A stretch of 64,000 nt of DNA from JACCZX01 sp963729165 (GTDB taxonomy: Bacteria > Pseudomonadota > Gammaproteobacteria > Burkholderiales > Burkholderiaceae_F): NCBI GenBank assembly GCA_963729165.1, contig CAVSMM010000010.1, forward strand, positions 124,001-188,000, given 5' to 3'. Each line of letters begins with the position of its first letter. Position 1 is the stretch's first letter. Position numbers and translations under genes: made by a program. Shown piece after piece: positions 46,555-57,445 of this stretch. The notes beneath the pieces were generated by a model. The model did not search any database. It saw only the letters and a list, made by a program, of their open reading frames with translations, and had not been told where the DNA came from.

Positions 46555-49500
46555 TCATTTTTTTCCGAAGCCGCCGCCGCCCGGAGTCTGAATAACTATC
46601 ACATCATCGACGTTCATTTCGGCCGATCCGATGTGACCCATCGTCTCGATGCGCCCGTCAGTTCTTTCGATCCAATTACGCCCTACTTCGCCGGGTTCGC
46701 CACCTGCCATGCCGAACGGTGGAATCGATCGATGATTGGCCAGAATCGATGCGGTCATGGGCTCCAAGAAACCGCACCCGGCGTGTCCCACCGTTGCCGC
46801 CGTGCCAGCGTCCCGCACCGCCAGAGCTCGCTCTTATCTCGTAGCTTTCCAGTCGAACCGGATACCGGAACTCGAGCACTTCGGGATCCGTCAGCCGCGA
46901 ATTGGTCATGTGCGTCTGGACGACGTCGGTGCCATCGAATCCGTCAAGCGTCGCAGCCTCCGCATCGACATCACGAACGCCGGCGCCCGAACCCCCTGAA
47001 ATCGTTTCGTAGTACTGATAACGATCGTTGCCGAACGTGAAGTTGTTCATCGTGCCTTGCGCGGCGGCCATCACGCCAAGAGCACCGTAAAGCGCATCCG
47101 TGATGCACGATGACGTTTCGACATTGCCCGCGACGACCGCCGCCGGATATCTCGGATTGAGCATCGAGCGTTCCGGAATCACGACGTGCAGCGGTTTGAG
47201 GCAGCCCGCATTTAGCGGAATGTCGGCGTCGACCAGCGTGCGAAACACATACAGCACGGCTGCGTAGCACACTGCGCTGGGTGCGTTGAAGTTATTCGCG
47301 AGTTGCTCGGAGCTGCCGGTGAAGTCGATCGTTGCCGAACGATTCTCGCGATCGACCTTGATGCGAACGCGAATCACTGCACCATTGTCGAGCGAGTAGT
47401 CGAACTCGCCGTCCTTCAAGCGCGTAATCACACGCCGCACGGACTCCTCGGCGTTGTCCTGCACGTGTTGCATGTAGGCGCGAACAACGTGGAGTCCGAA
47501 CTGCTCGACCATCTTCAGCAATTCTTCGCGCCCTTTCTCGTTCGCTGCAATCTGCGCCCGCAGATCGGCCAGGTTCTGCTGCGGATTGCGTGCCGGATAA
47601 GGCCCGGATGTCAGCAGCTCCATAAGTTCGGCTTCACGAATCCGGCCCGCGCTGTCGCCCGCATTTCGCGCGTCCTGCCCGTCGACCAGCTTGAAATTGA
47701 TGAAGCGCGTGCCTTCCTCGTCAAGTGACGTTGAAAATGGCGGCATCGATCCGGGCGTCGTCCCGCCGATGTCGGCATGATGTCCTCGCGATCCGACGTA
47801 GAACAGAATCTCGGCTGCGCTGCGATCGAACACCGGGGTGATGACGGTCACGTCCGGCAGATGCGTGCCGCCGTGATAAGGATCGTTGATCGCATATGCA
47901 TCCCCAGGCTTCATGGCACCCGCGTTCTCGCGCATCACAGTCTTGATCGACTCGCTCATCGATCCCAGGTGCACCGGCATGTGCGGCGCATTCGCGATCA
48001 GGTTTCCGCTCGAATCGAATAGCGCACATGAAAAGTCGAGCCGCTCCTTGATGTTGACCGAGTACGCGGTGTTCTGCAGCCGCAGTCCCATCTGCTCGGC
48101 AATCGACATGAACAGGTTGTTGAACACCTCCAGCATGATCGGGTCGGCATCAGTACCGATCGCGCGCCTTTCCTCGCGCGCACGTACGCGCTCGAGAACA
48201 ATATGGTCGAGCTCGGTGACGATGGCTTCCCAATCCGGATTCGACCACGGTGGTCGCATTGGACTCGGCGATGATCGCCGGACCTCCGATCACATCGCCC
48301 GGCCGCATTTCGGTGCGCGTCATAAAGCGGCGCTGCCCACCATGCGCGCTCGCTGTACATACGTGCGGTCCCTTTTGCCGCAAGCGGCGCTACGCGTGCT
48401 GTCTGCGGCACCGCGTTCTCCGCGACCGCCTCGCCCTGCCCGATCGCCTCCACCGAAACCGCTTCGACCACAAGGCCTCGTTGCTCCATCAGGAACGAAT
48501 AGCGCTTCAGATACTCGGCATTGAATGCCGCGCGCATCCCGGGGAGGGTCGACGCGGCAACGATCAGCGCTGAATCGGTGCCTTCGTACCGAAGGTGAAC
48601 GCGGCGGACCACGGCGATGCGGCCGGCCGACAACCCCTTGCGATAGCAGATCGCTGGTTGCTTCAGCGGCCAGCTGATCGAGCGCAGCAACCAGCGCTGG
48701 CATTGCTTCGGCATCCAGTCGACGCTCGATTGATTGCTCTCGCATGGCTGTCTGATCGGCCAGTCCCATGCCGTACGCCGACAACACCCCCGCCAGCGGA
48801 TGCACGAAGATGCGCGTCATCCCAAGCGCGTCGGCAACTCGGCACGCATGCTGCCCACCGGCGCCACCGAAAACAGCCAGCGTGTACTGCGTCACATCGT
48901 GCCCCCGCTGGATCGAAATCCGCTTGATCGCTTCCGCCATGTTGCCAACGGCGATGTCAAGATAGCCATCGGCCAACTGCCTCGGGCGTCAATGCGCGGC
49001 CCGCGGCATCTTCGACTTCCATTGCCAGCTCGGCAAATTTTTCGCGCACGACGTCGTCATCCAGCGCTTCGTTGGCGTGACGCCCGAATACCGCGGGAAA
49101 AAATGCAGGCTGAATTTTCCCGACCATGACATTGCAGTCGGTCACTGTCAGCGGCCCTCCGCGGCGATAGCAAGCGGGACCAGGATTCGCGCCTGCTGAG
49201 TCGGGACCGACTCGAAGGCGCGCGCCATCGAAATGCAGAATCGATCCGCCACCTGCCGCCACCGTATGGATGCTCATCATCGGCGCGCGCATCCGCACGC
49301 CCGCCACTTGTGTCTCGAAAGCGCGCTCGCAATCGCTGACATCCCGGCCCGCAAAATGCGAAACGTCGGTCGACGTGCCGCCCATATCAAAGCCAATCAC
49401 GCGGTCGAATCCCGCCGCGAGACTTGTTCGCACCATGCCGACGATGCCGCCCGCGGGGCCCGACAGAATCGAATCCTTCCCTTGAAACCGACGTGCATCG

Positions 49501-50252
49501 GTCAGCCCGCCCGACGATTGCATGAATAACAGACGCGTTCCTGGCAGCTCGCTCGCAACCAGCTCGACATAGCGCCGCAAAATCGGCGACAGATACGCAT
49601 CGACGACAGTGGTATCGCCGCGTGCGACGAACTTCATCAGCGCGCTGACGCGGTGCGAGGCTGAAACTTGCGCGAAGCCGACCTCGCGCGCTGCGGCTTC
49701 GAGTGCAGCCTCGTGCGCGGGGTACCGATAGCCATGCATCAATACGATCGCGACCGAACGCAACCCTGCCGCATGGGCCGCCATGAGCGCGTCACGCGCC
49801 GGTGCGAGATCGATCGGTTTGACGACATCGCCGTGCGCGCCGATGCGCTCGTCTACCTCGATCACTTTCGAATACAGCAGCTCAGGCAGAACGATGTGCC
49901 GCTCAAACAGCCGCGGCCGATTCTGATAGGCAATGCGCAAGGCATCGCGAAAGCCGCGCGTGACAACCAAAAGCGTCGGCTCTCCCTTGCGCTCAAGCAA
50001 CGCGTTGGTCGCGACAGTCGTGCCCATTTTGACCGACTCAATCAGATCAACGGGCACCGGCGCGCCCGCGGAGACGCTCAGCAGATGCCGAATGCCGGCG
50101 ATCGCGGCGTCGTCGTATTGCTCGGGGTTATCCGACAGCAGCTTGTGGGTGGCCAGTGAGCCATCGGGCCTGCGTGCGACGACGTCGGTGAACGTGCCGC
50201 CACGGTCGATCCAGAATTGCCAGCGACGCTGCGAACTTACCGGCGACTCCAT
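46555..50252 (-). CDS. 5-oxoprolinase-like fused hydantoinase A/B protein, frameshifted
   Basis: The span equals about 1,230 residues, the size of ATP-dependent 5-oxoprolinase (HyuA and HyuB halves in one chain). HyuA half from 50252: FWIDRGGTFTDVVARRPDG (phosphate-binding), GTTVATNALLERKG, FMQSSGGLTDA, ILSGPAGGIVGM, FDMGGTSTDV, GGGSILHFDGARLRVGPDSAGANPGPACY. It is shifted near 48980, 48635 (in a G4 run), 48330 and 48240. HyuB half: DPIMLEVFNNLFMSIAEQMG, DFSCALFDSSGNLIANAPHMPVHLGSM, DPYHGGTHLPDVTV, SRGHHADIGGTTPGSMPP. A last shift near 46755 gives the end PGGGGFGKK. The join TTVVE/PDWEAIVTELDHIVL shows that the halves are one protein. It is divergent from a TRAP operon. Confidence 0.82.
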
Positions 50253-50345
50253 CGTGTTAGCGGCATCTGCTAGTAGTATTGCGTGCAGACCATGTTACCA
50301 ACGCGATCCGCGACATCTCGCTAGTCAGATACCCACGAGGACTTC

Positions 50346-51324
50346 ATGAATCGCCATCTCCTGCTCTTAAGCGCCGCCGTCACGTTGATTCTCGGCAATT
50401 CGCCGGCGGTCGCGCAATCGAATTGGAATCTCGCCGCCGGCTATCCGATCGGCAATCCGCATACGGTGACGTTGAATCAGTTCGCCAAGGATGTCGAATT
50501 CGCTACGAACGGCAAACTCAAGATCACCGTGCATCCGAATGGATCGCTGTTCAAGGTTCCGGAAATCGCGCGCGCGGTTGAGAGCGGACAGGCGCAGATG
50601 GGCGAGATTCTGATGAGCGTGATGGTCAATCAGAATCCGGTGTTTGGCGCCGATTCGCTGCCGTTCGTTGCGACCGGTTTCGACGATGCCTACAAGCTGT
50701 GGCAGGCGCAGAAGCCGGTGGCCGATCGGTTGCTCGCCAAGCGCGGTGCGAAGCTGCTTTATGCGGTTGCCTGGCCGCCTCAGGGCATCTATGCGAAGAA
50801 GGAGCTGCGCTCAGCCGCCGATATGAAAGGGCTCAAATGGCGCGCGTACAACCCCGCGACGTCGAAGATTGCGCAGGTGGTCGGCGCGCAGTCACTGACG
50901 ATTCAGGCCGCCGAGCTGTCGCAGGCGCTGGCAACCGGCGCCGTCGACTCGTTCATGTCATCGGGCGCCACCGGCGTGGACAGCAAGGTATGGGAAACAC
51001 TGACGCATTTTCATCCGGTAAATGCGTGGGTGCCGAAGAATATGGTGATCGTGAACCTGCGCGAGTTTGAGAAGCTCGACAAACCCACGCAGGATGCGCT
51101 GCTGAAGGCGGCCGCGGATGCAGAGCGCAAAGGGCTGGGAACGCATGCGCGGCTACACCGATGAATCGCTCGCGATCTTGCAAAAGAACAAGATGACGCT
51201 CGTTAAGCCCAGCCCGCAGCTGATGGGCGACATGAAGAAGATCGGCGATGAAATGCTCAGCGACTGGCTCAAGCAAGCCGGCGCCGACGGCAAGGAAATC
51301 ATCGACGCTTACCGGAAAAAGTAA
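50346..51324 (+). CDS. dctP: TRAP transporter substrate-binding protein (DctP type), frameshifted
   Basis: Periplasmic receptor of about 325 residues. Signal peptide 1-24 (LLSAAVTLILGNSPAVAQ), then WNLAAGYPIGNPHTVTLNQFAKDVE, LKITVHPNGSLFKVPEIARAVESGQAQMGEI and ADMKGLKWRAYNPATSKIAQVVGAQ, which contains the conserved arginine that pairs with a ligand carboxylate. AELSQALATGAVDSF and NAWVPKNMVIVNLREFEKL follow. Near 51130 (one extra A in AAAGGG) the frame shifts and the end reads WERMRGYTDESLAIL through to AYRKK at 51324. Ligands of this family are carboxylates or amino-acid-like acids. Confidence 0.88.
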
Positions 51325-51355
51325 GGCAAGAAAATGGGCACGACCTGCCCGCTGC

Positions 51356-51889
51356 ATGCGCCGCTGGCTTGACCGGCTCTACGACGGCTCCGCATATTGC
51401 GGAGCTTTTTTCGTGTGCGCCATTTTCGTCGTGATGATCGGCGGCGCGCTGACGCGGCCGATGGGCATCAGCCTGAGCGGTACCGACGATCTGGTGTCAT
51501 GGATGTGCGCCGCGGCGGCGTTCCTGCCAATGGCCAGCGCCTTCCGACGCGGTGACTTTGTCCGCATGCTGCTGGTTCTCGACAAGCTGTCGCCGGCGCA
51601 GCGACGCTATGCCGAGATCGGTGCTCTGTTGATTGCGCTCGTTGCGAGCGCAGTGCTCGCCGGATGGGCGACTTTTGGCGTGTACGAAAGCTGGCGCTAC
51701 GACGAGATGTCGATCGGACTGCTGGTTGTTCCGATATGGATTCCGCAATTGTCATTCGCGGTCGGCAGCATCATCCTGCTGATTGCAGTCATCGATGAAT
51801 TGATTGCGGTATTGCGCGGCCAGCGGCCGGCGTATCAGGTCGCGGTCGACGAACGCCACGCTCGCGGCGATTTCACCGAGGACTTTTGA
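51356..51889 (+). CDS. dctQ: TRAP transporter small permease (DctQ type)
   Basis: A 177-residue membrane protein with four helices (about residues 10-35, 45-65, 85-108, 125-150). Typical landmarks are the RYAEI-type cytoplasmic loop after KLSPAQRR and the region FGVYESWRYDEMSIGLLVVPIWIPQLSFAVGS. The start is uncertain: ATG 51356 (MRRWLDRLYDG) is in frame, whereas ATG 51334 has a better ribosome-binding site (AAGG) but lies in another frame that closes after 12 codons. An indel in the first codons is possible. Acts with the large permease downstream. Confidence 0.85.
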   Translation: MRRWLDRLYDGSAYCGAFFVCAIFVVMIGGALTRPMGISLSGTDDLVSWMCAAAAFLPMASAFRRGDFVRMLLVLDKLSPAQRRYAEIGALLIALVASAVLAGWATFGVYESWRYDEMSIGLLVVPIWIPQLSFAVGSIILLIAVIDELIAVLRGQRPAYQVAVDERHARGDFTEDF

Positions 51890-51910
51890 AAACCCCGTGA
51901 GCGACATTCC

Positions 51911-53222
51911 GTGAGCGCCGTCGTCGTCGGTGCCGTCCTGCTCGGGCTGCTGGGTCTTGTGCTATGCGCAGGCGTCTGGATCGGCATGTCGCTCGGCATC
52001 ATCGGCTGGATCGGGCTGCCAGGGCTTCACCGATACGTCTCCGGGCCGCAGTCTCTTCACGGCATTCTGGGGAACCAACGCGTCGTGGGAACTCGCTGCG
52101 CTGCCTTTGTTCATTTGGATGGGCGAGATTCTGTTTCGCACGCGGCTGTCGGAGCAAATGTTCGAAGGGCTCGCGCCGTGGCTGCAGCGCGTCCCCGGCC
52201 GCTTGATGCACGTCAACATTCTCGGCTGCGGCATCTTCGGCTCGGTGTCGGGCTCGTCGGCGGCAACGTGCGCAACGATCGCCAAGGTCGCGCTTCCCGA
52301 GCTGCGGCGGCGCGGTTACGACGAACAGATCGCGCTCGGCTCGCTGGCGACCGCGGGCACACTCGGCATCCTGATTCCGCCGTCGATCACGATGGTCGTC
52401 TATGCGGTAGCGGCCGATGCGTCGATCATCCGCGTGTTCCTGGCCGGGATCATGCCGGGCTTGCTGCTGATGGCGTTGTTCTCGGGCTACATCGTGATCT
52501 GGGCACTGCTGAATCCCGAGCGCACACCGAGCGCCAGCGAGCGCGTGCCGTTCCTCGAAAAACTGCGCCGCTCGCGCGAGCTGATTCCGTGCGCGCTGCT
52601 GATCGTGTTCATCCTGTATGTGCTGCTCGCCGGACTTGCGACTGCAACCGAATGCGCGGCCTACGGCGTCCTGGGCTCGCTTGTCATCGCGTGGTGGGGC
52701 GGCTCGCTGACGCGCGAGAAGTTTGCGGAAAGTCTGGTCGGCGCCACGCGTGTGTCGTGCATGATCATGTTTATCCTGGCCGGTGCGTCGTTCTTGAGCA
52801 AGGCGATGGCGTTTACCGGGATTCCGCGCGAGCTTGCAGAATGGGTCGGCGCGCTCGGACTCAATCGCTACGCACTGATTGCGATTCTGGCCGTGTTCTA
52901 CGTAATTCTCGGTGCGGCGCTGGACGGCATCTCGATGATCGTGTTGACCGCGGCCGTCGTGTTACCGATGATTCAGACAGCTGGCTTCGATCTGGTGTGG
53001 TTTGGCGTATTCATCGTGCTGCTGGTGGAAATCGCGGAGGTCACTCCGCCGGTCGGCTTTAATTTGTTTGTGCTGCAGAACATGACCGGCAAGGACAGCA
53101 ATACGATCGCGCGCGCGGCACTACCGTTTTTTGCGATGCTGCTGGTAGCGATCGCGTTGATCACGATCTTCCCCGCGATCGCAACCTGGCTGCCCGATCT
53201 GGTAATGGGCGCGCAGCTGTAA
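51911..53222 (+). CDS. dctM: TRAP transporter large permease (DctM type), frameshifted near start
   Basis: A 12-helix Na+-coupled membrane subunit of about 435 residues. From GTG 51911: VVVGAVLLGLLGLVLCAGVWIGMSLGIIGWIGLPG. The frame changes between about 52020 and 52070, and the rest is intact: TNASWELAALPLFIWMGEILF, GCGIFGSVSGSSAATCATIAKVALPELRRRGYD (family signature), SLATAGTLGILIPPSI, ATATECAAYGVLGSL, LDGISMIVLTAAVVLPMI and EITPPVGFNLFVLQ-like VEIAEVTPPVGFNLF. Its stop overlaps the ATG of the dehydrogenase gene (TAATG). Confidence 0.88.
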
Positions 53223-54478
53223 TGCATATTGTCGTGATTGGCGCCGGCATCATCGGCGTCACGACCGCTTACTATTCTACGGCGTGACGGCCACGATGTG
53301 ACTGTGATCGAGCGCCGCTCGGGCGTCGCGCAGGAAACCAGCTTTGCCAATGCGGGCGTGATGGCGCCGTCGTACGTCGCTCCATGGTCGCAGCCGGGCA
53401 TGCCGGCCAAGGTGCTTGCGTACCTGTTCAGGGCCGAAGCTCCGATCGTGTTTCGTCCCTCTCTGGATCCGGCGTTATGGCGCTGGATTGCTCGCTGGCT
53501 GGGCGAGTGCCGCCTGGAGCGATTCACGCGCAATAAAGCACGCATGCAGCGGCTTGCGTTTTACAGTCAATTGGAGCTGCGCTGCGTTGCGAGAGCTGCA
53601 TCAGCTCGATTACGAGCAGACGATTGGATACCTGCAGCTTTTTCGTACGCGACGTCGAGGTCGAACGCTCTGCGGTGACACGCAAGATGTTGACCGAGCT
53701 TGGTGTCGCGCATCGTCTTCTGAACGCCGACGAGGCGCACGCCCTCGAGCCTGCGCTGCACGCGCCGACAGGGCTCGCCGGCGCGCTGCATCTGCCGAAC
53801 GATGAAACCGGCAACTGCGCCTTCTTTGCGCAGCAGTTAAAAGATATTGCGATTAACGACGGCGTCGACTTTCGCTTTGGTGTTGTCGCCCAAAGCCTGC
53901 AGGTCGACCAGCAGCGAGTCACAGGCTTGCGCACCGAAGGCGGAAGCGTTCAGGCTGATGCGTTTGTCGTCGCCGGTGGGATAGACAGCCGCGCCTTGCT
54001 GCGGCCGCTTGGGATTCGGTTGCCGATGCAGCCGGTCAAGGGCTATTCCGCCACGGCGGCAATCACGGCATTCGAGCACGCGCCGTACATCAGCGTGATG
54101 GACGAAACGTACAAAGTCGCGATCACGCGGATGGGCAAGTGGCTCAGAATCGCCGGCACGGCCGAGCTTGGAACGCGAGGGATGCAATTGCGCGACAGCG
54201 CACTGCGTACGCTGCTGAAAGTTGCGCAGGATTGGTTTCCGTATGCAGCGTCATATCCGAAATCGCGCTTCTGGATCGGGGCGCGCCCGATGCTGCCCGA
54301 TGGTCCACCGTTGCTGGGAAAAACACCCATCGCCAATCTGTACCTGAATACCGGACACGGTTCGACCGGCTGGGTTATGTCTTGCGGTTCGGCGCGTGTG
54401 CTGGCTGACGTAATCGCACAGCGAATGCCGCAGATCGATCTCGACGGTCTGACACTCGACCGCTACGCGCGCCATTAG
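53222..54478 (+). CDS. DadA-like FAD-dependent D-amino acid dehydrogenase, frameshifted
   Basis: Flavoprotein oxidising D-amino acids or related amines to 2-oxo acids. ATG 53222 starts the Rossmann motif IVVIGAGIIGVTTAYY (GxGxxG, residues 7-12). Shifts occur near 53280, 53595 and 53635. The pieces read GHDVTVIERRSGVAQETSFANAGVMAPSYVAPW, WRWIARWLGECRLERFTRNK, LHQLDYEQTIGYLQLF and then an intact C-terminal two thirds with VERSAVTRKMLTELGVAHRLL, VVAGGIDSRALLRPLGI, PVKGYSATA, RFWIGARPMLPDGPPLLGKT and TGHGSTGWVMSCGSARVLAD (FAD-binding end). It is translationally coupled to the TRAP genes, so the transported solute is probably its substrate or precursor (inference). Confidence 0.82.
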
Positions 54479-54480
54479 CA

Positions 54481-55937
54481 ATGGGTACGCCGCTGCTCAC
54501 CATTTCCGAGATACGCGCGGTCGAGCGATCGGCGCAATCCAGCTTGCCCGCCGGCACGCTGATGGCGCGCGCGGGGGCTGCGGTCGCTGCCTCCGTCGCG
54601 ACGTCGAAACTGGGTATGCCGATGTCGATATGCATCGTTGCCGGGCCGGGTAACAACGGCGGTGACGGCTACGCGGCTGCGAGCGAACTGCGAGATGCTG
54701 GGCCATCGCATCACGTGCGTCCAGTTGGCTAAACCTGCTTCCGAAGACGCGCGCAATGCCCTCGCTCGCTGGCTATCGACCGGCGGCGCTACGCGCACGG
54801 AACCGCCAAAGGGACAACGTTTCGATGCGATCGTGGACGCAATCCTCGGCATCGGACAAACGCGGCCGCTGCAAGGTCCGCTGCTCGCCGCCGCAGAGTG
54901 GATCAACGCGCAGCGCACGCGCGTGGTGGCGATCGACGTGCCCAGCGGACTCGAGGCCAATCGAGGCTGCTGGCTGGGTGGGGTCGAGGGCGTGTATGCG
55001 TCGCAGACGATTACATTTATCGCAGACAAGCCCGGCTTGCACACGGGCGATGGCGTCGACGCTGCCGGCAGCTGTGACGCTGGATAGGCTTGGCCTTGAA
55101 ACGGCTTCGACGCGGACGATCCTGACCGAGCCTTTTGATTTTCCGCAGATTCTGATGCCGCGACGGCGCAACACGCATAAAGGCAGCTATGGCAACGCAC
55201 TGATCATCGGTGGCGCGGCCGGCATGGTGGGAGCCGCGCTGCTGGCGGCGCGCGCCGCACTGACCATCGGCACCGGTCGCGTGTACGTCGACTGTATTGG
55301 TGCGCCGGAATTTCGCGTCGATCCAGGGCAGCCTGAGCTGATGTTTCGGCCGTATGCGACCGTTGAAAACCCTCATTCGATCGTCATCGGCTGCGGACTC
55401 GGTCAAAACGACGCAGCGCGGCGCGCGCTGCAATGGGCGCTGGATAGCGACGCAGCGCTGGTTATCGATGCGGACGCACTGAACTTGTTGTCACAAGGTC
55501 CGGCTCTCAGCGAATGCCTCGCTGCCCGCAATGCGACAACCGTGCTGACCCCGCACCCGCTGGAGGCTGCGAGGCTGTTGCAGGTTTCGGCCGATGATGT
55601 TCAGTTTGATCGAATCACACGCGCTCGCGAACTGGCAACGCGTTATCGAAGCATCATCGTCTTGAAGGGTGCCGGCAGCGTCGCCGTTCACGTCAATGGT
55701 CGCTGCGCCATTAATCCTACCGGCGGGCCTGCGCTTGCAAGCGCGGGAACTGGCGACGTGCTGGCAGGTTTATTGGGCGGTCTGTTCGCGCAGCACTTCG
55801 ATCCCTGGCAGGCGACGCTGGCGGCAACGTGGCTGCACGGCCGCGCGGGCGAAGGCCGCGACGTCGGTTTGATGGCAGGCGACATCGCGTTGCGAGTCTG
55901 CCGAATGAATTGCGTCAGGTTGCGCGCTACGGCGTAA
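54481..55937 (+). CDS. nnrD: Bifunctional NAD(P)H-hydrate epimerase/dehydratase, frameshifted
   Basis: Repairs hydrated NAD(P)H. The N-terminal YjeF epimerase part has LTISEIRAVERSA, MARAGAAVA and IVAGPGNNGGDGYAAASEL. A shift near 54690 leads to LGHRITCVQLAKPASEDA, FDAIVDAILGIG and VVAIDVPSGLEANRG. A shift near 55070 leads to the ADP-dependent dehydratase: RRRNTHKGSYGNALIIGGAAGMVGAALLAARAAL, DADALNLLS, VLTPHPLEAARLL and NPTGGPALASAGTGDVLAG (catalytic Asp in GTGD), then AGDIALRV. The last few codons may also be out of frame, since PNELRQVARYG lies in a neighbouring frame. Housekeeping metabolite repair; it follows the dehydrogenase by two bases. Confidence 0.85.
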
Positions 55938-55963
55938 AGTCGGTGAACGGGGCCTACGCTCGG

Positions 55964-56678
55964 TCAAGACTGATGACTCACGGCACCGGCGATCACTCGG
56001 CCGGCATGCAGTTCGATCTGCCGGCCGCACCGCCTGGCGATATCGGGATCGTGCGTCACCAGTAGCAGCGTCGAACCACGCTCGCGATTGAGTTGAAACA
56101 TCAAATCGATTACCGCTTCACCAGTTCGCGCATCCAGGCTGCCCGTCGGTTCGTCAGCCAGCAGCAACGGCGGTCGCAGCACAAACGCTCGTGCCAACGC
56201 CACTCTTTGTTGCTCGCCGCCGGACAAATACTTCGGATAGTGCGATAGCCGTTCACCCAGGCCTACTCGCTGCAATAGGTTGCGTGCGGCGTCTACCGGC
56301 GACGCGTCATCAGGGGTGCGTCCCGTCAACTCCAGCGGCAGTAAGACGTTTTCCAAAGCATTCAGATGCGGCAACAATTGAAACGACTGGAAAACGAACC
56401 CGAGCGACTCTGCGCGCAGGGCCGCACGGCCGTCTTCATCGAGCGCGAACAAGTCTCGACCGAGCATGCGGACCGTGCCTGATGTCGGAACGTCGAGGCC
56501 CGCCAGCAGTCCGAGCAATGTGGATTTTCCCGAGCCCGACGCGCCGACGATAGCCACCGTTTCGCCGGATCGCGATGTCCAGATTGATATCATCCAAGAT
56601 GGTCAAGCTGCCCGTCGCATCCTGCACTATTTTGGTCAGATGGCGCGCCTCGACCGCGATGTCCTTGCCGTCATTCAT
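55964..56678 (-). CDS. LolD/YbbA-type ABC transporter ATPase, frameshifted near N terminus
   Basis: ATP-binding subunit of about 237 residues. From ATG 56678: VEARHLTKIVQDATGSLTILDDINLDI. A shift near 56575 leads to RSGETVAIVGASGSGKSTLLGLLAGLD (Walker A). FVFQSFQLLPHLNALENVLLPLEL (Q-loop), YPKYLSGGEQQRVALARAF (signature), LLLADEPTGSLD (Walker B) and LLLVTHDPDIARRCGR (switch His) are intact. The divergent pairing with tesA is the well-known ybbA-tesA arrangement; YbbA works with a YbbP-like permease, which is not seen here. Confidence 0.85.
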
Positions 56679-56681
56679 TCC

Positions 56682-57412
56682 GTGCGCAGAACTTTCCTGA
56701 TTCGTTGCATTCGTTCATTGGCAATCACGCTGTGCGCCGTCGCATTAAATGCGCCGGCTGTCCGGCGCGGTGAGTTCAACTACAAAAAAAACTGCGGCCA
56801 ATAATGAGCGCCCGGTGATCCTCGTGCTCGGCGACAGCCTGTCGGCGGAATACGGATTACAGCGTGGCCAAGGGTGGGTGCAGCTACTGGCAAACCGACT
56901 GCAGCAAAACGGATCGAATTATACGGTCGTCAATGCCAGCATCAGCGGTGACACCACCAGCGGTGGGACGCGCACGATTGCCCGCGCTGCTGAAGCAGCA
57001 TCGACCGTCGATCGTCATCATCGAGCTCGGAGGCAACGACGGGTTGCGCGGATTGCCGGTGGCTCGCATGCAAGACAATCTGGGCAGCGATGGTTCGCGC
57101 CAGCCAGGCAGCGGGAGCGCGCGTCGTGGTGGCCGGAATTCGAATACCAGCCGAACTACGGACGCGAATACACCGAGCGCTTTTACGACGCGTTCGCAAA
57201 CGTCTCCAAGGAACACAACACCGCGCTCGTACCGTTTCTGCTCGAAGGCTTTACCGGATTCGGCGGATTTTTTTCAGGCCGACCGGATTCATCCGAGCGC
57301 ACAGGCGCAGAGCCGAATTCTGCAAACGGTTTGGCCGGTACTTGAGCCGATGATCGTGACGCAAGGTTCAACGAAAGCTTCACCAAAGTCGTCGGTCAAG
57401 GCCGGGCAATGA
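56682..57412 (+). CDS. tesA: TesA-type multifunctional esterase/lysophospholipase, frameshifted
   Basis: Periplasmic SGNH hydrolase (thioesterase I). GTG 56682, three bases from the divergent ATPase start, begins a signal peptide (FLIRCIRSLAITLCAVALNAPA). After a shift near 56790 block I follows: VILVLGDSLSAEYGLQRGQGWVQLL (GDSL with catalytic Ser), then VVNASISGDTTSGG. Further shifts near 56965, 57075, 57130 and 57270 give IVIIELGGNDGLRGL (block III), AGARVVVAGIRIP, ERFYDAFANVSKEHNTALVPFLLEGF and DRIHPSAQAQ (DxxH, catalytic Asp-His). It is one of the most heavily broken genes in the window. Confidence 0.82.
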
Positions 57413-57445
57413 CTGACCGGCGCATGGAATACGGCCGATCGCAGC

